NCBI RefSeq assembly: GCF_014649695.1
Contig: NZ_BMTN01000002.1
Coordinates: forward strand, 248,001-312,000
Length of the DNA stretch: 64,000 nucleotides
Source of the DNA: Streptomyces kurssanovii
GTDB taxonomy: Bacteria; Actinomycetota; Actinomycetes; Streptomycetales; Streptomycetaceae
Direction of reading: 5' to 3'
Within the stretch, counting starts at the first letter, position 1. The number at the start of each line of letters is the position of its first letter. This document shows, in pieces, positions 18,999-27,521 of the stretch. The notes below the pieces were generated by a model. That model did not search any database and was not told where the DNA came from. It saw only the letters and a list, made by a program, of their open reading frames with translations. The position numbers were made by a program, and so were the translations under genes.

Positions 18999-20104
18999 AC
19001 ATGCGTCAGTCCCGTCCGAGTCACTCCCGCCTCACGCCTGATGAAGGGCTCGAGAGCGAGCACCTGCTCTTCCCCGAGGAAGCCGACCTCCCCGCGGGCC
19101 GCCATGCCTTTCACAAGGAAGCACTCATGACCTTCATCCAGCAGGACGCCCGATCCGCGACCGCCGCCTCCGCCGCTCCCCCGGCCGCGGCGCCGGTGCG
19201 CCGCAAGCTTCTGCGCCCTCTGTTCGTTGTGCCCGTCGCCGCGTGCTCGCTGGCCCTCGTGGCCGCGGGTGTCCTCACCTTCACCGCGGGCGGCGACGGG
19301 CGGGACGCGGTCGCCGGGCCGGCGCTCACCGCCACGGTCGGTGCGGGCACGAGCGCGGGCGTCCCGCAGCTCCTGGACCGGATCTCCCTCGCCTCCGCCA
19401 AGAGCCCACAGGTCGAGGTCCGGGCGGGCCAGTACGTGTACGTCGAGAGCAAGGTCGCCACCACCTACGAGAAGACGGTCGGGGACAAGACCACTCTGGC
19501 CAGCGACGGCATCCACCGGCGCCAGGTGTGGAAGTCCACCGACGGCACCGAGGGCTGGCTGATCGACCCGGCCGTCTCCCCGCCCGGCGGCGAGAAGCTC
19601 GACCGGACCAACGAGAAGGGCGAGAGCGAACCGGCCCGCCTCAACGCGCCCACCTACGACTACCTCGCCACCCTGCCCACCGATCCCGACACTCTCCTGG
19701 CGAAGATCTACAAGGAGACCGAGGGCATGGGCAACAGCCCCGACCAGCAGGCCTTCACCACCATCGGTGACCTGCTGCACGAGTCCCTGCCGCCCGCGGA
19801 GCTGAACACCGCCCTGTACAAGGCAGCCTCCAGGATTCCCGGCGTCGTCCACGTCGAGGAGGCCACCGACGCCATCGGCCGCCGCGGGGTTGCCGTCGCG
19901 CGCCTGGACGAGACGTCCGGCGCCCGCACCGAATGGATCTTCGACGCCAAGACCTTCACCTACCTCGGCGAGCGCACGATCCAGGTCCGCCCCGACGGCG
20001 GCGAGTCCGGCCTCATCAAGCCCGGCACCGTCCTCTACACCGAGGCCGTCACCCTCCGCCGGGTCGTCGACGAGCTCAAGGAGACCTCCTCCTCCGGCGC
20101 GTGA
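18995..20104 (+). CDS. CU044_5270-like membrane-anchored protein
   Basis: A 369-residue protein encoded in a GTGA overlap with the sigma gene, with AGGAAGGA 5 nt before the GTG. It has a ~65-residue cytoplasmic N-terminus, one transmembrane helix ('[20 protein letters not shown]', ~73-92) and a large external domain beginning with an Ala/Thr-rich linker. The external part ('[16 protein letters not shown]...', '...[16 protein letters not shown]') matches the CU044_5270 family, usually paired with ECF sigma factors in actinomycetes. It may sense an envelope signal or restrain the sigma factor; this is inference from pairing. Confidence 0.8.
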   Translation: MNMRQSRPSHSRLTPDEGLESEHLLFPEEADLPAGRHAFHKEALMTFIQQDARSATAASAAPPAAAPVRRKLLRPLFVVPVAACSLALVAAGVLTFTAGGDGRDAVAGPALTATVGAGTSAGVPQLLDRISLASAKSPQVEVRAGQYVYVESKVATTYEKTVGDKTTLASDGIHRRQVWKSTDGTEGWLIDPAVSPPGGEKLDRTNEKGESEPARLNAPTYDYLATLPTDPDTLLAKIYKETEGMGNSPDQQAFTTIGDLLHESLPPAELNTALYKAASRIPGVVHVEEATDAIGRRGVAVARLDETSGARTEWIFDAKTFTYLGERTIQVRPDGGESGLIKPGTVLYTEAVTLRRVVDELKETSSSGA

Positions 20105-20116
20105 GCAGGTGCTCCT

Positions 20117-20151
20117 GATCCCCGGCCGTGACGCGGGTGCGGCCGGGGATC
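20117..20151 (+). terminator. Terminator of the ECF sigma operon
   Basis: A perfect 12-bp stem (20117-20128 with 20140-20151), 11-nt loop, starts 12 bp after the stop codon. A second perfect 10-bp hairpin follows at 20176-20210. Confidence 0.85.
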
Positions 20152-20175
20152 CGGTCGTGCTCGAAGGCTGCGGGT

Positions 20176-20210
20176 GACCGGCTTCTCGTACGGCGCACCC
20201 GAAGCCGGTC
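20176..20210 (+). terminator. Second hairpin behind the ECF sigma operon
   Basis: A perfect 10-bp stem (20176-20185 with 20201-20210) around 15 nt sits 25 bp after the first terminator. The rest of the 378-bp gap to xseA shows no credible gene; it should hold the xseA promoter, as no clear ribosome-binding site precedes that ATG. Confidence 0.55.
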
Positions 20211-20482
20211 ACGAAACGACCGCGCGAACGCCACCGCCGTCGGGGACTTCTCCACCGGCACCCCGCTGCCGATGACAGCAGGGAGGAACAAGAACGCCGG
20301 CCGAGCGGAGAGGACCCCATGCGACTGGCTGGGGGTCGGGCCGGCGGTGCCGGCGCTGCAGCGGGGTCGGCGCCGGCCGCCGCCCGGCGGGGAGACCGCC
20401 GGAGCGCGGCGCCCCGGCGGAGAGTCCTGCGGTCCGGTCCGAGGGTGCCGGAGTTGTCCGACCCTGCCGTTACGCTCGGCCC

Positions 20483-21691
20483 ATGGCTATCGACACGTCC
20501 GCGGAATCCCCTCTGCCGGTCGGCGAGGTGTCACGGCTCATCGGCGGCTGGATCGACCGGCTCGGGGCGGTCTGGGTGGAGGGGCAGATCACCCAGCTGT
20601 CGCGGCGGCCGGGCGCCGGTGTCGTCTTCCTGACGCTGCGCGACCCGTCGTACGACATCTCGGTGGGTGTCACCTGCTTCCGGCAGGTGTTCGACGCCGT
20701 GGCGGACGTGGTGGCCGAGGGCGCCCGGGTCGTCGTGCACGCCAAGCCGGAGTGGTACGCGCCGCGGGGGCAGCTGTCGCTGCGGGCGGTCGAGATAAGG
20801 CCGGTCGGCATCGGTGAACTGCTGGCCAGGCTGGAGCAGTTGAAGCGGTCGCTCGGCGCGGAGGGGCTGTTCGCGGCGGACCGCAAGAAGTCGCTGCCGT
20901 TCCTGCCGCACCGCGTGGGGCTGGTCTGCGGGCGGGCGTCCGCGGCCGAGCGGGACGTGCTGGAGAACGCGCGCAGGCGCTGGCCGCACGTCCGCTTCGA
21001 GGTGCGCAACGTGGCCGTGCAGGGGGTGCACGCCGTGGCGCAGGTGGTCCAGGCCGTCAAGGAGCTGGACGCGCTGGACGACGTGGACGTGATCATCGTG
21101 GCGCGCGGCGGGGGCAGCGTCGAGGACCTCCTGCCGTTCTCCGACGAGCAGTTGGTGCGCGCGGTGGCGGCGTGCTCGACGCCGGTCGTGTCAGCGATCG
21201 GTCACGAGCCCGACTCGCCGCTGCTGGACCTGGTCGCGGACCTGCGCGCCTCCACGCCGACCGACGCGGCGAAGAAGGTCGTCCCGGACGTGGGTGAGGA
21301 GCTGGTCCGGGTGCGGCAGCTGCGGGACCGGGCGCTGCGCACCGTGCAGGGGCTGCTGGACAGGGAGGAGCGCGGTCTCGCGCACGCGCTCGCCAGGCCG
21401 TGCATGGAGCACCCCCAGCGGATGGTGGACGAGCGCGCGGCCGAGGTCGACGCTCTGGTCGCCCGGAGCCGACGCGTCCTCGGCCATCTGCTGGACCGCG
21501 CCGACTCGGAGCTGTCGCACACCCGGGCGCGGGTCGTGTCGCTGTCGCCCGCGGCGACGCTGGAGCGGGGTTACGCGGTGCTGCAGCGCGCCGACGGGGC
21601 GGTGGTGCGCTCGCCGGACGAGGTCGCCGCGGGGGATCCGCTGCGAGCCCGGGTCGCGGAAGGCGAGTTCCCGGTGCGGGTCGGCGAGTGA
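20483..21691 (+). CDS. xseA: Exodeoxyribonuclease VII large subunit
   Basis: A 402-residue catalytic subunit of the single-strand-specific exonuclease VII used in mismatch repair and recombination. It has an N-terminal OB-fold ('[20 protein letters not shown]', residues ~30-120), then the catalytic domain with '[16 protein letters not shown]', '[20 protein letters not shown]' and '[20 protein letters not shown]', followed by a helical C-terminal region ending in '[10 protein letters not shown]'. All family hallmarks are intact. It is immediately followed by xseB and the pair ends at a terminator. Confidence 0.97.
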   Translation: MAIDTSAESPLPVGEVSRLIGGWIDRLGAVWVEGQITQLSRRPGAGVVFLTLRDPSYDISVGVTCFRQVFDAVADVVAEGARVVVHAKPEWYAPRGQLSLRAVEIRPVGIGELLARLEQLKRSLGAEGLFAADRKKSLPFLPHRVGLVCGRASAAERDVLENARRRWPHVRFEVRNVAVQGVHAVAQVVQAVKELDALDDVDVIIVARGGGSVEDLLPFSDEQLVRAVAACSTPVVSAIGHEPDSPLLDLVADLRASTPTDAAKKVVPDVGEELVRVRQLRDRALRTVQGLLDREERGLAHALARPCMEHPQRMVDERAAEVDALVARSRRVLGHLLDRADSELSHTRARVVSLSPAATLERGYAVLQRADGAVVRSPDEVAAGDPLRARVAEGEFPVRVGE

Positions 21692-21745
21692 CGCCCGCGG
21701 TGTGCGCCGGTTCTGTTGTCGTTTCTCATACATAGGGTGGATCGC

Positions 21746-21979
21746 ATGGCTGCCAAGACGGAAGAGGCCGCGCTCGGTTACGAGCAGGCCCGTGACGAGC
21801 TGATCGAGGTCGTGCGCCGGCTGGAGGCCGGCGGCACCACGCTCGAGGAGTCGCTGGCGCTGTGGGAGCGCGGCGAGGAGCTGGCGAAGGTGTGCCGTCA
21901 CTGGCTCGAAGGCGCACGGGCTCGCCTGGACGCGGCGCTGGCGAAGCCGGACGAGGACGGGGCGACGGCCGGGGGCTGA
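21746..21979 (+). CDS. xseB: Exodeoxyribonuclease VII small subunit
   Basis: A 77-residue helical protein; several copies coat the XseA coiled coil. Family signatures are 'GYEQARDELIEVVRRLEAGG' and 'TLEESLALWERGEELAKVC'. ATG 21746 is chosen because of an AGGGTGG site upstream, although the frame is open from 21716. It lies 54 bp after xseA and is presumably co-transcribed. Confidence 0.95.
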   Translation: MAAKTEEAALGYEQARDELIEVVRRLEAGGTTLEESLALWERGEELAKVCRHWLEGARARLDAALAKPDEDGATAGG

Positions 21980-22007
21980 GCCCCGCCACGACTGCGCGAG
22001 AGCGCCC

Positions 22008-22032
22008 CCCCCACCCGCGCGCCGGGTGGGGG
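22008..22032 (+). terminator. Terminator of xseAB
   Basis: A 9-bp stem (22008-22016 with 22024-22032) around a 7-nt loop, with a C-rich bulge and further GCG pairing outside, about 30 bp after xseB. Confidence 0.65.
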
Positions 22033-22246
22033 CGCGCCCTGGGAGGCGCCCAGGGCCCGGGAGACGGACGCGGCACCCGTAGCACCGCCGCGGAAGCGAA
22101 GGCAGGCCCCCGGGGCCGGACACCGGCCGGCGGAGGCAGGGACACGGCCCTGGCGGCCTGGGGCAGACGCAGGGCCGGGGGCGAAGGGTCCGCGACGGAC
22201 GCCGGCACGGGGAGGCCGGTGTGAGGACGGACACATCAGGCATGTA

Positions 22247-22264
22247 GTTGAAATTTAATTCAAC
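22247..22264. promoter_or_regulatory. AT-rich palindrome upstream of the nitroreductase gene
   Basis: GTTGAA-ATTTAA-TTCAAC is a perfect 18-bp palindrome, 57 bp before the nitroreductase start, in a locally AT-rich patch of a very GC-rich chromosome. MarR-type repressors often use such TTGAA/TTCAA dyads, so it is a candidate operator overlapping the promoter. No regulator gene is adjacent. The rest of the 21980-22320 gap shows only the xseAB terminator. Confidence 0.55.
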
Positions 22265-22320
22265 GCGACCGGGTTGGCAGCCTCCGTAAGGCTTTTTCAC
22301 GCACGCGGAAGGTACACCCC

Positions 22321-22911
22321 ATGTCCCTCGTTCTTGACCCCGTCGCCCAGGACCTCCTCTTCCGTGAGGCCCGTACCGCCAACACGTTCACCGACGAGCC
22401 GGTGACCGAGGAGCAGGTCCAGGCGATCTACGACCTGGTCAAGTTCGGTCCGACCGCCTTCAACCAGAGCCCGCTGCGCGTGGTGCTGGTCCGCTCCGCC
22501 GAGGCCCGCGAGCGCCTCGTCGGCCACATGGCCGAGGGCAACCAGGCGAAGACCGCTTCCGCCCCACTGGTCGCGATCCTGGCGGCCGACAACGAGTTCC
22601 ACGAGGAACTGCCGTCCCTGCTGCCGCACTTCCCGCAGGCCAAGGACATGTTCTTCAGCGAGCGCCCGGTCCGCGAGCAGGCCGCCGGTCTGAACGCCGC
22701 CCTCCAGGCCGCGTACTTCATCGTGGGCGTGCGCGCCGCCGGCCTGGCCGCCGGCCCGATGACGGGCTACGACGCCGCCGGCATCCAGAAGGAGTTCCTG
22801 GACGACGACCACACCCCGCTGATGGTCGTGAACATCGGCAAGCCGGGTGACGACGCCTGGTTCCCGCGCTCCCCGCGCCTGTCGTACGAGGACGTCGTCA
22901 CCACCGTCTGA
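22321..22911 (+). CDS. Malonic semialdehyde reductase / RutE-like nitroreductase
   Basis: A 196-residue FMN-dependent nitroreductase-fold enzyme. It begins 'DPVAQDLLFREARTANTFTD' and holds 'IYDLVKFGPTAFNQSPLRVV', the flavin-binding and substrate region, then 'GPMTGYDAAGIQKEFLDDD', all characteristic of the RutE/HadB subfamily, which reduces malonic semialdehyde to 3-hydroxypropionate. There is no rut pyrimidine-degradation operon here, so the physiological substrate may differ. The ribosome-binding site is GGAAGG at good spacing. An AT-rich palindrome upstream suggests repressor control; the gene is monocistronic with a strong terminator. Confidence 0.88.
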   Translation: MSLVLDPVAQDLLFREARTANTFTDEPVTEEQVQAIYDLVKFGPTAFNQSPLRVVLVRSAEARERLVGHMAEGNQAKTASAPLVAILAADNEFHEELPSLLPHFPQAKDMFFSERPVREQAAGLNAALQAAYFIVGVRAAGLAAGPMTGYDAAGIQKEFLDDDHTPLMVVNIGKPGDDAWFPRSPRLSYEDVVTTV

Positions 22912-22947
22912 GCGACGCGCCGCCCCCTACGGGCCCGCACAGCACAC

Positions 22948-22983
22948 GAAGGCCGCCGCACCCACAGGGGTGCGGCGGCCTTC
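22948..22983 (+). terminator. Terminator of the nitroreductase gene (bidirectional)
   Basis: A perfect 16-bp stem (22948-22963 with 22968-22983) with an ACAG loop. It lies between convergent genes and can act for both. Confidence 0.92.
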
Positions 22984-23023
22984 GCCGTACTGGACGGGCG
23001 CCCGCAGCGCGGGTCCCCAGGGC

Positions 23024-23608
23024 TCAGGAGCCGGCGGAGGGCTTCGCCGACGGGGTGGGCGACGCCGCGCCGGCCGGCTCGCCGGCCTTGAGCGACGCCG
23101 CCATCTCGGCGAGCCGCTCCGGCCCCGCCGTGCCGGTGACCACCGTCGTCGCGCGGTCGTCCGTCAGCACCAGGGCGTCGTACTTCGGGCCGTCCCAGAA
23201 CTGCCAGGCCCGTCCGGCCACCTGCTGGGTCCGCTCCGTCCTGACGGCCTCGTGCGTGACCTCACGGATGTACTTGTCGGCCGGCCGGGCCGTGGACTGC
23301 TCCACCGCCACATACTGGTCCTGGGGATCGAGGAAGCCGAGGTGCCAGGCGTGGGCCTTGTCCCGCTCGAACGTCACGGAGGTGGCCCGCCACCCCTTGT
23401 CCAGCCCGTCGGGCGCCGCCACCGGGTACGGGGCGGCGCGCTGCGCCGTCACCAGTTCGACGCGGTAGTCGACCGTCCTGATCGGGTCGGCGTTCTCGTC
23501 GTGCGGAACGAGCATGTAGATGCCCGCCACGACGACGCCGATCACCGCCATGGACTGGAACATGCCCCGGATCGTCTGCTTGCCTCGCATACCTGCCACG
23601 TCCACCAT
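23024..23608 (-). CDS. DUF4245 membrane-anchored protein
   Basis: A 194-residue protein with a single N-terminal transmembrane helix ('GMFQSMAVIGVVVAGIYMLV', ~15-34) and an external domain containing 'YPVAAPDGLDKGWRATSV' and 'YVAVEQST', which fit DUF4245, followed by a Pro/Ser/Ala tail. ATG 23608 is used; an internal ATG at 23590 is possible. The gene is divergent from glpX, the usual actinobacterial neighbour of this family. The function is unknown. Confidence 0.82.
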   Translation of the reverse strand: MVDVAGMRGKQTIRGMFQSMAVIGVVVAGIYMLVPHDENADPIRTVDYRVELVTAQRAAPYPVAAPDGLDKGWRATSVTFERDKAHAWHLGFLDPQDQYVAVEQSTARPADKYIREVTHEAVRTERTQQVAGRAWQFWDGPKYDALVLTDDRATTVVTGTAGPERLAEMAASLKAGEPAGAASPTPSAKPSAGS

Positions 23609-23726
23609 GTTCGCATCCGACAGGTCTGCTCATCCGTGGCCCCCTCTGCTCAATATGTCGACGTACCGATAGAGTCGTCCCACCCTCTTTATTTACGGCC
23701 GTCGTCGTACAGAAAGGTGCGCTCCG

Positions 23727-24758
23727 ATGACCGAGAATCATCTGCCGTCCCAGCTCGAGGTCTCTCCCGAGGCCCCCGACCGCAACCTCGCCCTGGAGCT
23801 CGTCCGGGTCACCGAGGCCGCCGCCATGGCCGCCGGCCGCTGGGTCGGGCGTGGTGAGAAGAACGGCGCCGACGGCGCCGCGGTCAAGGCCATGCGGACC
23901 CTCGTCTCCACCGTCTCGATGAACGGCGTCGTCGTCATCGGAGAAGGCGAGAAGGACGAGGCCCCGATGCTGTTCAACGGCGAGCGGATCGGTGACGGGA
24001 CCGGCGCCGAGTGCGACATCGCCGTCGACCCGATCGACGGCACCACGCTGACGGCCAAGGGCATGCCCAACGCCATCGCCGTCCTCGCCGCCGCCGACCG
24101 CGGCACCATGTTCGACCCGTCCGCCGTCTTCTACATGGACAAACTGGTCACCGGCCCCGAGGCCGCCGACTACGTCGACATCAACGCCCCCGTGTCCGTC
24201 AACATCCGGCGGGTCGCCAAGGCGAAGCACTCCTCGCCCGAGGACGTCACGGTCGTCATCCTCGACCGCCCCCGCCACGAGGGGATCGTCAAGGAGATCC
24301 GTGAGACCGGCGCGCGGATCAAGTTCATCTCGGACGGCGATGTCGCCGGTTCGATCATGGCCGTCAAGGAAGGCACCGGCGTCGACCTTCTGCTGGGCAT
24401 CGGCGGTACTCCCGAGGGCATCATCTCGGCGTGTGCCATCAAGTGCCTGGGCGGCGTGATCCAGGGCAAGCTGTGGCCGAAGGACGACGACGAGCGGCAG
24501 CGCGCGATCGACGCCGGCCACGACCTGGACCGCGTCCTGAGCACCCACGACCTGGTCTCCGGTGAGAACGTCTTCTTCGTCGCCACCGGCATCACGGACG
24601 GCGAGCTGCTGCGCGGCGTCCGCTACCGCGCGGAGACCGCGATCACCCAGTCCCTGGTGATGCGTTCCAAGTCGGGCACCATCCGGCAGATCGACTCCAC
24701 CCACCGGCTGTCGAAGCTCCGGGCGTACAGCCAGATCGACTTCGACCGCGCGCAGTAG
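23727..24758 (+). CDS. glpX: Class II fructose-1,6-bisphosphatase
   Basis: A 343-residue metal-dependent phosphatase that removes the 1-phosphate of fructose 1,6-bisphosphate in gluconeogenesis. Signatures are '[18 protein letters not shown]' (metal ligands), '[20 protein letters not shown]' (the Li+-sensitive phosphatase motif) and '[20 protein letters not shown]'. The ribosome-binding site is GAAAGG. It is the sole FBPase type usual in streptomycetes, where it sits next to a WhiB-like gene, as here. Confidence 0.97.
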   Translation: MTENHLPSQLEVSPEAPDRNLALELVRVTEAAAMAAGRWVGRGEKNGADGAAVKAMRTLVSTVSMNGVVVIGEGEKDEAPMLFNGERIGDGTGAECDIAVDPIDGTTLTAKGMPNAIAVLAAADRGTMFDPSAVFYMDKLVTGPEAADYVDINAPVSVNIRRVAKAKHSSPEDVTVVILDRPRHEGIVKEIRETGARIKFISDGDVAGSIMAVKEGTGVDLLLGIGGTPEGIISACAIKCLGGVIQGKLWPKDDDERQRAIDAGHDLDRVLSTHDLVSGENVFFVATGITDGELLRGVRYRAETAITQSLVMRSKSGTIRQIDSTHRLSKLRAYSQIDFDRAQ

Positions 24759-24800
24759 CCCTCGGGCCGGCAGCGCCGGCCGGAGTGCGGAGCAGGCAAA

Positions 24801-24839
24801 CGGAAGGGGCGCCCTATGTGCGGGGGCGCCCCGTTTCCG
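24801..24839 (+). terminator. Terminator between glpX and the wblI-like gene
   Basis: A 9-bp GC stem (24806-24814 with 24824-24832) extended by a 5-bp outer CGGAA/TTCCG stem. It serves two convergent genes. Confidence 0.85.
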
Positions 24840-24854
24840 TGCCGTTGTCCGGAG

Positions 24855-25208
24855 TCAGGCCGCTGAGGCCGACTTCTTCACCTCGACGTCGCGCCGCCTG
24901 CGGCGGGCCAGCACCACGCGGCGCTCCGCCGCGGTGAGGCCGCCCCACACGCCGTACGGCTCGGGCTGGAGCAGTGCGTGCTCCCGGCACTCCACCATCA
25001 CCGGGCAGCGGGCGCAGACCCTCTTCGCCGCCTCCTCACGGGACAGCCGCTCGGCCGTCGGCTCCTTGGAGGGCGCGAAGAACAGTCCCGCCTCGTCCCG
25101 GCGGCACACCGCCTCCGCGTGCCAGGGACCTGCCTGGTCCTCCCGGGCAGGAATGCGCTGGTGCGGCACGGCGGCCACCTGCAGGGACTGATGCGGCAGT
25201 TGCAGCAC
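24855..25208 (-). CDS. wblI: WhiB-family iron-sulfur transcriptional regulator (WblI-like)
   Basis: A 117-residue Wbl protein. The four cluster-ligand cysteines are C35, C65, C68 and C74 (C-x29-C-x2-C-x5-C), followed by the 'GVWGG' turn at ~86-90 and a basic C-terminus 'RRVVLARRRRRD' for DNA contact. Wbl proteins bind a nitric-oxide-sensitive [4Fe-4S] cluster and work with the principal sigma factor. The position beside glpX matches my memory of wblI in S. coelicolor; the exact paralogue assignment is inferred from that. Start is GTG 25208. Confidence 0.88.
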   Translation of the reverse strand: MLQLPHQSLQVAAVPHQRIPAREDQAGPWHAEAVCRRDEAGLFFAPSKEPTAERLSREEAAKRVCARCPVMVECREHALLQPEPYGVWGGLTAAERRVVLARRRRRDVEVKKSASAA

Positions 25209-25395
25209 GGTCTACTCCTGACGACGGGATTCGCGAGCGAGAGACGATGCAGCAGTCCCTACCCGCTGTGCGCACGCCTATGCACTGAGTGGCACTGAGT
25301 TCCGACGCACGGAATTACGGATCGGCGCGTGCGGCGCGAAAGCGCCCTTGGGCCCGGCCGTGCCCGCCCGCGTCCGGCTCTCGCCCGCGGACCCG

Positions 25396-26088
25396 TCAGT
25401 GCAGGTGCTTGCGGAGCCGGTCGTGGAGGTCGGAGATCCGCCGGCCGCGCTTCGGCTTCGCCTCGACATTGCCGAAAACCGTGTAGCCGTTGACGACGAC
25501 CACCGGCGCCTCGGGATCGGCCGCCTCCAGCGTCACGACCTCGAAGTTCCCGAAGATGCCGGTCCCGCTGCCGCGCAGGGAGATGTTCTCGGGGACGCGC
25601 ACCTCGACGTTGCCGAAGATGGAGGTCGCGTTGATCACGGAGAGCCGCTGTCCGTAGAGCGCCTCGGTGAGGTCGATCTCGATGCTGCCGAAGAGCGAGA
25701 AGGCGTTCGTCCTGCGACCCACCCGCCAACGGCCCTTGCGGGTCGAGCTGGAGAAGACGGCGACGAGGTTCTCCGCCGGGCCGCCCGGGTCCGCCGAGTC
25801 GTCGTAGTCGCGAACGGCGGCGGAGTGGGACCGCCGGCCGGACGCGGGCAGGTCCCGCACGATCGGTTCCAGCTCGCCCACGGTCTTGGCGCGGTAGACC
25901 GCGTCGATGCGCTCCGAATGTTCCTCGGCGTCCAGCCGGCCCTCGGCCAGGGCGTCGCGGAGGATGTCCGCGATCCGGTCGCGGTCGGCGTCGGAGGCAC
26001 GGATGGCGCCGCCCGGGTCCAGCGGGGCGGCCGGCTTCTGGGGCTCCCCGCAGCCGGAGGCCGCTGAATCATGCTTGTCGAGGTCCAC
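25396..26088 (-). CDS. DUF1707 protein with LiaF-like C-terminal domain
   Basis: A 230-residue soluble protein. The DUF1707 domain is at ~28-82 ('IRASDADRDRIADILRDALA', 'RLDAEEHSERIDAVYRAKTV'), followed by a disordered Ser/Arg linker and a beta-helical C-terminal half with repeated 'ATSIFGNVEVRVPENI' and 'GTGIFGNFEVVTLEA' turns, like the cell-wall-active-antibiotic response protein LiaF C-terminus. No membrane helix is present. This combination is common in actinomycetes and may link to envelope stress; no specific role is known. Confidence 0.85.
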   Translation of the reverse strand: MDLDKHDSAASGCGEPQKPAAPLDPGGAIRASDADRDRIADILRDALAEGRLDAEEHSERIDAVYRAKTVGELEPIVRDLPASGRRSHSAAVRDYDDSADPGGPAENLVAVFSSSTRKGRWRVGRRTNAFSLFGSIEIDLTEALYGQRLSVINATSIFGNVEVRVPENISLRGSGTGIFGNFEVVTLEAADPEAPVVVVNGYTVFGNVEAKPKRGRRISDLHDRLRKHLH

Positions 26089-26368
26089 GGCACCAGCCTA
26101 GCGAAACGCGATAGATCGCGACTAGTGGCCCACGCCGTTCCGGCTGAAGCGGCCACTCGCCCGGACGCGAGCCGACGCCGTAGGTCTGGCGGAAACCGGC
26201 CTGGCGGGAACCCGCCGCGCGTACCGGAGTTTCCGCCGGATCCGCCTCTGGCAGTGTCCCGGACGGAGCCCGGCATACACAGGACGGCCGGATGCCGGCG
26301 TGCGAGGGGCGAGCCGTCGGCCGCTCGCCGTGAGCACCGGGCAGGGCGGGTCACGAGGAGGCGGGGCG

Positions 26369-27343
26369 ATGCTCGAAAGTCTGGGACTCGACGCCGTGCA
26401 GGAGCAGGTCTACGTCTGCCTGCTCAGAGCTCCGGCAGCCGACGCGACGGCGGTGGCGGCCCGCACCGGGATCACCGCCGAGCAGGTGGTCCCGGCACTC
26501 GCCCGGCTGGAGGCGGAGGGGCTGGTGACCCGGCGCCCGGGCCGGCCCGCCGGCTACCACGCGGCGCCGCCCGACGTCACGTTGAACCTGATGGTGCTTC
26601 AACGTATGGACGAGGTGCGCCGGGTGCAGCTCGCCGTCGAACGCCTCGCCGCCGAGCACCGCGCACACGGACAGGGCGGCTCGGGCGCCGAGCCGGTCGA
26701 GGCCCTGGAAGGAGCCGCCGCCATAGCGGACCGCTACCGCCAGATCCAGCGCGGCGCCAAGGAGGTGTCCAGCCTGGTCGCCGGCCCGGCCGTGGTGGTG
26801 ACCGCCTCGGACAACACCGGGCAACGGGACGCGCTGCGGGCCGGGGTGCGTTACCGGGCGGCGTACGAACGGGCAACGCTCGAACTCGACAGCGTGGACA
26901 ACCCGTTGCTGCTGGAGGAGTGGGCCGCCCTCGGCGAGGAGATGCGCGTCACGCCGGAGGTCCCCCTGAAGCTGGTCATCGCCGACCGGCGGATCGCCCT
27001 GGCGCTCCCTCGCCGGCAGGCACCGGGGGCGCCGGTCGGGCTCGTGGTGCGCACCGGCATCATCCTGGAGGCCCTCAACTGGCTCTTCGACCGGATCTGG
27101 GCGACGGCCCTGCCGGTGCCCGCGGCCCTGGCAGCCGTGCCGGAAGGGCCGCTGTCGGCGTCCGACCGGCGACTGCTGTCGCTGCTGCTGACGGGCTGCA
27201 CCGACCAGGCCATCGCCTCGCAGTGGGGCGTGAGCATGCGCACGGTGCAGCGGCGCGTACAGCGCCTCATCGCTCTGGCGGGGGTGCAGACACGCCTCCA
27301 ACTGGGCTGGCAAGCCGCACGTCTGGGGTGGATCGAGCCGTAG
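26369..27343 (+). CDS. TrmB/LuxR-type transcriptional regulator
   Basis: A 324-residue regulator with two DNA-binding modules. The N-terminal winged helix (residues ~1-70, 'LDAVQEQVYVCLLRAPAADA', 'VVPALARLEAEGLVTRRPG') is of the TrmB/sugar-specific type. The middle resembles a ligand-sensing domain with a phospholipase-D-like fold. The C-terminal HTH (~265-324) reads 'LLLTGCTDQAIASQWGVSMR' and 'TVQRRVQRLIALAGVQTRLQ', a LuxR/GerE-type helix-turn-helix. GAGGAGG lies 7 nt before ATG 26369. It precedes a secreted peptidase gene in the same direction, with a perfect palindrome in between, so it probably controls that gene. Confidence 0.85.
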   Translation: MLESLGLDAVQEQVYVCLLRAPAADATAVAARTGITAEQVVPALARLEAEGLVTRRPGRPAGYHAAPPDVTLNLMVLQRMDEVRRVQLAVERLAAEHRAHGQGGSGAEPVEALEGAAAIADRYRQIQRGAKEVSSLVAGPAVVVTASDNTGQRDALRAGVRYRAAYERATLELDSVDNPLLLEEWAALGEEMRVTPEVPLKLVIADRRIALALPRRQAPGAPVGLVVRTGIILEALNWLFDRIWATALPVPAALAAVPEGPLSASDRRLLSLLLTGCTDQAIASQWGVSMRTVQRRVQRLIALAGVQTRLQLGWQAARLGWIEP

Positions 27344-27409
27344 CCCGGGACGCCGGAGAGGGGGCGCACGACCCGGCCCGACAAGGCGGTGGGGACGACG
27401 CCGGACGGG

Positions 27410-27427
27410 CTGTCGCATTTGCGACAG
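27410..27427. promoter_or_regulatory. Perfect 18-bp palindrome between regulator and peptidase genes
   Basis: CTGTCGCA-TT-TGCGACAG has perfect 8-bp arms and a 2-bp centre. It lies 95 bp upstream of the peptidase start, and a further half-site GCGACAGC follows about 10 bp later. It is the best candidate operator for the adjacent TrmB/LuxR-type regulator. A long hairpin (27447-27455 with 27496-27504) can form in the peptidase 5' leader. Confidence 0.6.
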
Positions 27428-27521
27428 GACGTCAACGCGACAGCCGCGAGGGCTGATGAAAGGCCATCACCACCTGCCAGTGTGACGGCCGTTCACAGCC
27501 CTCGAGTGCTGAAGGATGCCC

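Noticed and set aside
20311-20640. Open frames in the gap before xseA
   Set aside because: They are Arg/Gly/Ala-rich, lack ribosome-binding sites and overlap the start of xseA in other frames.
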